This document shows, piece after piece, positions 56,528 to 64,000 of a DNA stretch of 64,000 bases. The notes under the pieces were generated by a model, which was not told the DNA's origin, searched no databases, and saw only the letters and a program-made list of their open reading frames with translations. Each line of letters opens with the position of its first letter. The first letter of the stretch is position 1. The stretch spans positions 43,524,924 through 43,588,923 of the forward strand of contig JAFMSR010000014.1 in assembly GCA_022818135.1 (NCBI GenBank). The letters are read 5' to 3'. The translations under genes and the position numbers were made by a program. Source of the DNA: Saxidomus purpurata (taxonomy: Eukaryota > Mollusca > Bivalvia > Venerida > Veneridae).

Positions 56528-57530
56528 TATTTTTGGCCTGGGGACTGAAAGTCCCTAAGGCCTAAGTTAGTATCCTACATTTCAAACCTTGCAAGATTTT
56601 AGCCGTGCTTTTGCAATAACAACTGTAAATGCGCTATGCGAAATAGTGCAAGACAGACAGATCAATCTTCGTTTGAATGCCGCATAAGAAAAGACTGTTA
56701 CAAATAAAAATAGTAATAAACTTCAAACGACTGCAGGAGGTAGCTTACGGGCTGTTACACATTTTTTCTGTTTTAGAAATTAATCGCTGTACCTGATTAC
56801 AGATAATCATATGATATCACAAAAGGTTACCATATTTACGTAATATTTTCGAAAGCGTACAAGCTCGATATAATGATTTGTAGTTTGATTTTCAAATTTC
56901 CGATGTTACCATTGACAACTTTGCTATTTTCGAACGATTAGCCACTATATATTTACCTAAAAATAATGTTCTAAAAAGATATGATTTACGTACATTCCCA
57001 AGAAGGACTCACGTATAAATTCACCCGCCATTTATCGAGGACGCTGCATGTCGAGGCCCAGTGAACGGTTTCACTGATTACAACTACAAGGTAACCCAGA
57101 ATCTTTTTGGTTTTCCCTGTTATCAGATTGTACAGTACTGTATTTATATTTCATTGCTGGTATTGCTTTGTTTATTTCTGTTTCAAGGTCTTGTCATTGG
57201 TACACAATAATTTTCAATCCACATCATCAGATCATATCCCTTGAAGTTGTACAAAGCGCGATCGAATTATGTGTACAGGCTTAAACTATTTTATAATGTT
57301 GACTATGTGATTATTTTTCATTTAATGTACATTTCATAATAAAACAAACTTCCCTGTCACCCATATATTTGTGAATCATTCATTCTGTGTCATATATTGA
57401 ATTTCGTCCTCTGCACATTTTGACCCGCGCTTTAGGTAAGATTCAACGCAGAACACGTAGGTGAAAAGTTGTTTTTCGGGGAGTTCACCTATAGCCCCCA
57501 GGCCTTCAACGCTCACAGCGCTTTGATTGA
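56528..57530. mobile_element. ~1-kb dispersed element, copy inside LINE
   Basis: Matches 14298-15206 from TTTTTGGCCTGGGGACTGAA to AGCGCTTTGATT, with many small indels and an extra ~110 bp near 57270-57375. It separates GKNKQSHIS from ITNLQKRAAK of the LINE protein, which shows insertion into the LINE. Confidence 0.75.
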
Positions 57531-58129
57531 GATGTGCGATTGCTTATTTTTACCCCAAATAATGCGGCAGTAGTCAAACGTTGACATAATATATGAATTG
57601 TAAAACATAGATTCCATAGTGTCATCTAAATAAAAGAGAATGCGTTTTAAAAGATTTTTTTTAGAATTAAACCTTTTGCAAACTGTTTCTACTTGCAAGT
57701 CCCACTTGAGATTTTTATCGATATATATACTTAGAAGTTTTTAACTACATACATTATTGATGTGTACATTTTTTATACGTAGATTTAGGTCGTGTGAATG
57801 TTTGGTTTTATTGGGTGTTCCTGTAAGCATAATGGTTGTTTTAAGAGGATGTATCGCCATATTATTTACATTACACCACTTAATAATATTGTTAAGGTCA
57901 TGTTGAAGCTTTTCTTCTATTTCTATATTTGATTTTCCCCCAGTGTAAAGAGTTGAGTCATCAGCATATAAGTCGATTGTGGACTTTTTTATTTCTAAAT
58001 TTATGTCATTCATATAGATTATGAACATTATCGACCCTAAAATGGCCCCCTGGGAACACCACACCTTATTGTTTTCTTAGAAGATTTAATATTTCCGGCT
58101 TTGACTATTTGTACTCTATTATCTAAGTA

Positions 58130-58132
58130 ATG

Positions 58133-58181
<49 letters not shown>

Positions 58182-58255
58182 TTGTGTTTTCCTTTGTTTG
58201 TTTTGTGGTGGTTTTTTTTGTGGGTTTTTTTTTTTTCCCCCCCCCCCCCCCTGTT
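58130..58255. repeat. (GT)n and poly-T/poly-C microsatellites
   Basis: About 25 GT units (58130-58179), then T- and G-rich sequence and a run of ~14 C (58238-58251), inside the LINE reverse transcriptase region. Confidence 0.9.
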
Positions 58256-59034
58256 TGATATTATTTTTGTTTTTAAAGATATTAAGTGTACCTTCAGCAA
58301 AATGATATAATCTTAATTTATGAAGAAGTATTTGATGGTCTACAAGATCAAAGGCTTTCCTAAGATCAAGAAATATTGCGCCAATAAGACTGTCTTTGTC
58401 AATTTCTTTATACCAGTCATCAAGAAGGCGAATAAGGGCCGTTTGACATGAATGATGTTGACGAAAGCCTGATTGAAACTTATGTAATATATTTGTCTCA
58501 GTTAAGTAATCCATCAGTTAATTTGCAAGATGTCTCTCGAAAATCTTCGAGATAGATAGTTGGTCTGTAATTATTAGCGTCACGTTTATGTAAAGTTAAA
58601 CTTAAATTTTCTATCGATGGTACATACACGTGCAGGGATTCTGAATTTCTATTGGGTCCGGTAGTTGATTTATCCACGGACCTGTATGTGTATATGTCCA
58701 CACTATTAAGAATATTTATTTAATGGCTATACTATAACAGTTTATAAGGAGCTGTGACTTAAGATGAAATAAAATACTTTGTTTCCCTGTTTTTCACTGT
58801 TTTTTAAATCTTTAACCCGGATTAACGTCTAAAAGTATACCCAACGTAATTAATACTGGAAACCATACGTCGATGACGTCGTTTGAATGACGTCATTTAT
58901 GCTATGCTTTTTGATGACGTTTCCTGCGATTTTTAACATTTCATTGAAACAAACTCTACAAAAGTAGAGCTTTGACAATAAAATAAACAGAAAAATTGTT
59001 GGTATCGATGGAATATCACGTTAATTTCACTCGT

Positions 59035-59455
59035 GTCTTGCGGACGCTAAATCTCCAAAACCCCATGTCAGAATTTATAGATACTTCACAAAAGTGATAA
59101 GTACCATGCCTAGTTGTGCATGCCTAGTTGTGCATGGTCAATGTTTCAGGTCACTAGATCGAAGGTCAAGGTCACAGGGGCTCGATATATAAATGGGTAA
59201 ATTATTGGGCGTTCCTAATCTGCAGAGAGTGATTAATGTAAGTTGGATAACTTGTTTCACAATCGACCTAAAATAAATTAGTATAAACTTAAACTGGTCA
59301 GTATTTGATGATATTTCAAAGAAGTGATAAGTACCATGCCTAGTTGTGCATGGTCTATGTTTCGGGTCACTAGGTCAAAGGTCAAGGTCACAGGGGCTCG
59401 AGATAGTTAAATGCTGTAGACGCTAACTCTCCAAAAGTCCATTTCAGAATTTATT
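59035..59455 (+). repeat. ~240-bp repeat, two tandem copies
   Basis: GTGATAAGTACCATGCCTAG followed by TTGTGCATGGTC...GGTCAAGGTCACAGGGGCTCG occurs at about 59094-59185 and 59325-59402. In the second copy three nuclear-receptor half-sites are contiguous: AGGTCAAAGGTCAAGGTCA at 59372-59390. CGCTAA(A/C)TCTCCAAAA brackets the unit. Confidence 0.75.
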
Positions 59456-60031
59456 CGAAGCTTCAATGTTTGAAAAACTGTATAGACATGTAGACACACA
59501 AACGGACAAGTTGACAGCTAATAAGCAATCTGGCATGCATGACAGGCATAGACATAACAAAACATACATGGGATTTGCTACGTTTCGAATGCCGAAGCGT
59601 TCCGTTCTAAAACGCAATAGAAGGTGGAGGTATTTACTAATGTTTAGCTGAATTTGGAAGTGCAAGCTTTAGCTAGATTATCTCCTCGTGAGATATTTGC
59701 ATCCGAATGTTCGTAATGACTTACGTATTCCCCGGCATACGCTATTCACGTGTAGGGATGTTAAGCATGTGGGTCATTCACACCCAACAGGGCTGACCTT
59801 TATCGTTTTGCGACATTGTGACGTTTTGTTAAACTTGTTACCCTATAAATTTACGTGACCGACAGCGTGCAAAATTAACTATCATTGCATGACATATTTA
59901 TTACATTTATAACAGTAAAACTAATGTTTTCGAGTCTCCATTGGCTAAACTGGACAGTGGTAAGTCAAGGTGACGTTAAAGTTTAAATACGTACGTTTTA
60001 TATGCGTTTAAGGAAATACTGTTTGAAGATC

Positions 60032-60065
60032 TATTTAAACACATAAAGAACCAGCATGTCAGTTA
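60032..60065 (+). promoter_or_regulatory. Kunitz gene 2 core promoter
   Basis: TATTTAAA (60032) and TCAGTT (60059), spaced exactly as upstream of gene 1 inside otherwise diverged sequence. Confidence 0.55.
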
Positions 60066-60437
60066 GATTTCAAAGCAACTTCAGAATTGTGAGGTTGTAC
60101 AAGTTAGCTAAGATATTGAAAGCACCAGAATATTTAGTTAATATATAGTTTCAGCAAAAATATTCATAAAATTGTCGAGGTTTGTGCATTTGATATTGTC
60201 ATTATAATTTTCTAATTTCATAAATATAAAAAATTCTTAAACAATAAGAATTATTTACGCATATGCTTCATAAGGTATATTATGTTTATAGAAACATATT
60301 AAGTATATTAGGTTTGTAAGTGTGTCGTATTAAACATGAATGTAAATGAAATGTAATATTGTGTGTGGGAATATGAAAATGTTCAATGCAACCAACAAAC
60401 TATCGGATGTTTTTTATTTGTACGTTTCAGGAACAAA

Positions 60438-61891
60438 ATGGCTACCACTATGTATGTGCTTACCTTTATCTGCTGTATTTATTATGTGACGTGTAATGTA
60501 ATCATTGAAACAAAAACCACCAGTGATGTTAGAAGAAAACAGCAAGGGGCAGCTCCTGGTAGGTGAAATTTAGGCGTTTTCCTTCTTTACATATTGCAAA
60601 TACAGACACTGTATTGCTCTTTTGAAATATAATAAGATATATAATTTACACAACGTTTTATTTACGGATTTAATCGGATGTGGTATAATGTAATATGTAA
60701 AAGTATTAATTAAAAAGCAGTTTTGAAGTTTTAAGCAGAACCTTCGGAATTTCGCAAATGTCTTTTGTTCAGATTTTGATAATAGGTGTATGCTTTTCCT
60801 TGAGAAAAAAGAAAACTTTTGTCTGTATTATTTTAGTGTTTGTCTAGCAAGGGTTATCATTTATCTGTCTATCTTTAAAATAAGATAACAAGTTCCACAG
60901 ACCTGTGTTATACTGAAAATGTTTAGCATTTCTGGTAGAACATATTATAAAACTTGCAGCATTACAAAGTTACACCAAAATGTGACTGAAATCTCTGCTT
61001 CTTAGGATACCTGTAAACAATCAACACAATATACACTGCATGTTGCAGTTCATTTTGCCTTTGATATATTGAAAGTTGTTACCTAAGGATAGAAAATAAG
61101 CGCAAATGTTGTTTTTAAAAGCCTATACATGTATATCAGTTTTGTGAAGTTAACTGTTATTTTTATTTTTTAATTCAGAATGCACATTAAGCAAAGACAA
61201 AGGCGACTGCAATAAACAAAATAAGAAATACTATTTCGATGTTTCATCTGGATTGTGTAGGCTATTTAACTATACTGGATGCGGTGGCAATTTGAATAAT
61301 TTCATCTCTATAGAAAAGTGCAACAGCAGGTGTGTCTGTTCAAATCCTAAGGACAAAGGCCGAGGCACAAAGAAAATCACTAGATATTTCTACAATGAGG
61401 AAAAAGGCAAATGCCAGTCCTTCAATTACAAAGGCTCAGGTGGAAATAGCAATAGGTTTCTCTCCCTATCGGCATGCCAGAGTGTGTGTGAAAGTGCGAA
61501 AATAAGGCGTAAATGCAACGAACGACCAGAAGTAGGTCAAGATTGTAACAACAACTCTACTATACAGTTCTACTACGACAGGCATTGTGATTGCTGCAGG
61601 AAATTTACATACCTTGGATGTGGCGGTAGCAAAAACAGATTTCCAACCCTAGAAAGATGCCAAAAGAAATGTCTACTAGAAGGACAGTCAACACCAGCAC
61701 CGCCAACTCGGCCACCGAAGCCAGCTATTTGCTTCTATCAGAATGTTTATGGTGACTGTGATAAACTCCGTACAAGATATTTCTATGACAATAGGCTAAG
61801 CAGATGTGTACCGTTCACATACTCTGGTTGCGGTGGTAACGAAAATAACTTTATATCTCTGATGATGTGTAAGAAAACTTGCGAAAATTAA
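60438..61891 (+). CDS. Secreted four-domain Kunitz protein, gene 2 (tandem paralogue)
   Basis: Exons 60438-60558 and 61179-61891 are equal in length to those of gene 1 (121 and 713 nt) and also give 277 residues. The signal peptide is MATTMYVLTFICCIYYVTCN. The four Kunitz domains share every feature of gene 1: canonical domains 1 and 4, Gly/Ser replacing the second and fourth Cys in domain 2, extra Cys pair in domain 3, Pro-rich linker, and P1 residues Asn, Thr, Asn, Asp. By eye, exon 2 differs at 22 of 713 bases, nine of them amino-acid changing, while exon 1 differs at about 10 of 121. The reading frame is intact and has its own promoter and poly(A) signal, so it is probably a working gene. 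Confidence 0.92.
60559..61178 (+). other. Intron 2 of Kunitz gene 2
   Basis: 620 bp; only the two edges resemble the gene 1 intron. Confidence 0.85.
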
Positions 61892-62258
61892 GTAAAAGTA
61901 GATTTACATGTACGGGTTTAAATTTTTACTCGAAAAACGGATTAAGATTTAGGTAAGATAATACAATTTGCATCAGAAATATTTGTGAGACGGGATCTGT
62001 TTGTTTAATTTGATGAAGGTATTAGTGGCAAACGTGAATAAGATTTTTTTTCAAAGAAGTCTGGAGAGTCGGATGTTTTACCTAACGATAAGTTCAGTTT
62101 CAACTTGTACAATGAATGTTCATTTAAAGCTGTTTATATATGTATCTGGTGCCATTTTCTAATGAAAGTGCTTTACAAAGCATATCCAAACATGATATTG
62201 TTAATGTGCTATATTTATTGAGAATCTTGTTATCAGTTTATGAGACGTCTTTATGTGC

Positions 62259-62264
62259 AATAAA
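62259..62264 (+). terminator. Kunitz gene 2 polyadenylation signal
   Basis: AATAAA in TTATGTGCAATAAATGAAGAAACTT, matching the context after gene 1. Confidence 0.75.
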
Positions 62265-62289
62265 TGAAGAAACTTAAATGCCCCCTGTG

Positions 62290-63385
62290 TTTTTATTATC
62301 AATATCTGTCCAATATAATACTTTTACTAAAATCTTTCGGTATGTAGCATGTAGCTTAACTTGAGCGTTTGTGGTAATTTTCAAGAAATGCTATATTGAT
62401 ATGTGAATTAACAGTTGCTCTAAATTGTGATGTATCTGTGGAAGAAAACATACAATTGAAAAGGAATGAAAAGGAGTCATTGTTGGAAATTTGATATGTC
62501 CGGGCTTTTTATGCAGCTCAATGGAAGCAATGAAACATGCTTCACTGCCATCACCTTCTGCATCCTTCCAGCCAGCCCTTCTTTGCCCTCTCTACTAAAA
62601 TATATACCTTTTCAAGCAGACACTCTCTGAAGCAGACGACAAATAAAGAGGATCTAAGTTCTCATCTTTTTGAAACAGAATTCTGCAAATCAACCCTATT
62701 TGAAGAAATAGACCTGATCAAACTGGAAGTAAGAAGTTTCATTGTAATAATTTAGGGGTGTAAATCGATAAAAAAAGACCGAAACGTATATAACCGACAA
62801 ACAACAAAGTTGACTCCAAGACGGGCATCATCTTTGTGAAACGAGTCATCAGCTTTCAAAGATATAACCCTGCAAGAAATATGCACATTGAAATGAATTT
62901 AAGTCTATCTATACCACATAATTCAATAAAGATTTTCTTTATTTCTATATATGAAGTCTAGTGCGACATATTTCCAGGTTACAAAATGATTTGCGAAAAT
63001 CGCCATATTTCCCTTAAACAGCCGTAATGTAAAATTTGTATATGTAAGTTAAGACACTTGGCTTTCCATAGAATCAACACTCGTTTTGTATATTTGAATT
63101 TAAAGTCTCGAATACAGTAACACCAGATATCTGAGATAAATGCTGACACGTTTAGACAACACTGAAAATGAACTTTGACATGATTTTAAAACTTTCAGTT
63201 TACCATCTTCGCTTTTGATTTTTGTGACCGTGTGGAAAAGTCTTTTCATTTACACAACAGACGTGTTGTGGTCTGGTATACTGACATCAGAAAGAAAGAC
63301 ATGGTATGGTGACCTATGTGCATGATCTTTGTAGGTGTACAAATGCAAATCTTACTTTAGTGTTAAAATTTGAGTTCAGTCTCTT
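62290..63385. other. Region downstream of Kunitz gene 2, nothing recognised
   Basis: AT-rich sequence with short open frames lacking family features. Confidence 0.5.
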
Positions 63386-63390
63386 TCTTA

Positions 63391-63562
63391 AGGTTTTTAA
63401 CACATCTGGTGAAATCGGTAGTAGCAAGACGCCGTGTGCCGCACGCGTGTCTCGCGAGTGTGTCCCAAAGTATGTCAGCTGTCCGAAGGATATGATCACA
63501 TTTCAATCTACACTATCTCGGTTTTTTGAAGCACATTCCACGAATGAAACCGGTGCAACAGG
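63391..63562 (+). CDS. Possible internal exon of an unknown gene
   Basis: Between CTTTCTTAAG and a GTAAAA donor is a GC-richer open stretch encoding VFNTSGEIGSSKTPCAARV, then SRECVPKYVSCPKD and TLSRFFEAHST. Three cysteines (C-x7-C-x6-C) and higher CpG content than the surroundings suggest coding. I do not recognise a family, no partner exon was found, and the acceptor is not CAG/TAG, so this is tentative. Confidence 0.25.
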
Positions 63563-64000
63563 GTAAAACTGTAGTGAAGCCTTTAGAAATATACCTGCGA
63601 TAACACTACAGAATCTCAATCAGTAATAGAAAATTTTGCAAAATATTCATTTAGCATTTGTTTGGGCCCTTACAGCTGTGTTTAAATCCTTGTTTGAAAT
63701 TAGACAAACTTATTTCTTAAAGTTAAAATCCTTGATAAAATCAGATATATTAAGTCTTGCACACATTGATTATACTGATGTTTTCATCGAGTTCACAAAC
63801 TTTTTCAGGGTTCTTATCCAGATCATTTCACATCACATTCAAACATATTTTGTCTATTTTTCATTTGCAAATCTGTTTTATCAGGAAATTACTATGAAGT
63901 CCAGTGCATAAGAGACTATCACATCATAAAATGCATCAGGAAGCCCTCTTACTTTCATTTACTCCTTCGTGCTATATCCTAGACCTTACATCCATCAGAT
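63563..64000. other. Window end, nothing recognised
   Basis: AT-rich with no clear feature. Confidence 0.5.

Larger units (their letters stand above)
55825..58615 (-). pseudogene. Decayed LINE retrotransposon, split by another element
   Basis: On the minus strand, fragments of a LINE polymerase appear in order: HKRDANNYRP (~58580), SGFRQHHSCQTALIRLLDDW and IFLDLRKAFDLVDHQILL (58514-58300, RT motif A region), GVPRG and LGSIMFIIYMND, then the catalytic YADD (57975 region), then DYCRIIWGKNKQSH (57560). The match resumes left of the inserted element with TNLQKRAAKAI (~56500) and ends in FQYFSMQVWNSILDTIRKA (~56380). The 3' tail is (TTA/ATT)n at 55829-55880. It carries frameshifts, stops, a (GT)n/poly-C expansion at 58130-58255 and a ~1-kb insertion, so it is dead. 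CR1/Jockey-like by motif impression. Confidence 0.8.

Noticed and set aside
57513..58514. Reverse transcriptase with YADD as a possible domesticated or intact gene
   Set aside because: Frameshifts, a microsatellite expansion and a 1-kb insertion break it; it is LINE debris.

Overview
The window is a stretch of AT-rich, intron-rich invertebrate nuclear DNA, most likely from a bivalve mollusc. This rests on a secreted multi-domain copper-only SOD-repeat gene (a family well known from molluscs), long repeat-filled introns, tRNA-derived SINEs, and Pearl/HINE-like elements with ~146-165 bp tandem cores of the kind reported from bivalves. The species assignment is inference; no bacterial, organellar or viral genes were seen.

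Layout. (1) <1-21009, minus strand: six exons of a secreted Cu-only superoxide dismutase repeat protein, running off the left edge. The signal peptide exon is at 20967-21009 and the large multi-domain exon at 5263-7286. At least 898 residues and about six SOD-like domains are inside the window; domains 1-2 have lost the metal ligands and domains 3-6 keep them as far as the window shows. (2) 21010-30900: no convincing gene. It holds CRE-like sites upstream of the SOD-repeat gene, a HINE/Pearl-like element, a pogo-like MITE, a SINE, a 30-bp minisatellite and a multi-layered fold-back element. (3) 31063-51073, minus strand: a complete NOP56 gene (box C/D snoRNP core protein), reconstructed as 11 coding exons and 533 residues with every splice phase compatible. 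The first coding exon appears to be only the ATG codon. Its introns hold nested transposons, among them three elements with hAT-like ends, LINE 3' ends, two HINE/Pearl-like elements, SINEs and palindromic MITEs. (4) 52160-54580 and 60030-62290, plus strand: two tandem paralogous genes for secreted four-domain Kunitz proteins, each with a signal-peptide exon and a 713-nt exon carrying all four domains. Between them lies a decayed LINE split by a ~1 kb element that also has a copy in intron 1 of the SOD-repeat gene. (5) 62300-64000: mostly unassigned, with one possible cysteine-containing exon near 63390-63562.

The three gene families are functionally unrelated (extracellular redox or copper protein, nucleolar snoRNP, secreted Kunitz protein) and nothing suggests an operon-like unit. 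The most notable observations are the split between metal-site-intact and metal-site-dead SOD domains, the absence of a basic P1 residue in all four Kunitz domains together with a paired cysteine loss in domain 2, stronger homogeneity of the Kunitz domain exon than of the signal-peptide exon, the one-codon first exon of NOP56, a duplicated C-terminal exon in NOP56, and the nested mobile-element architecture. All exon joins were read by eye from splice signals, reading phase and remembered family patterns; no alignment or transcript data were available.
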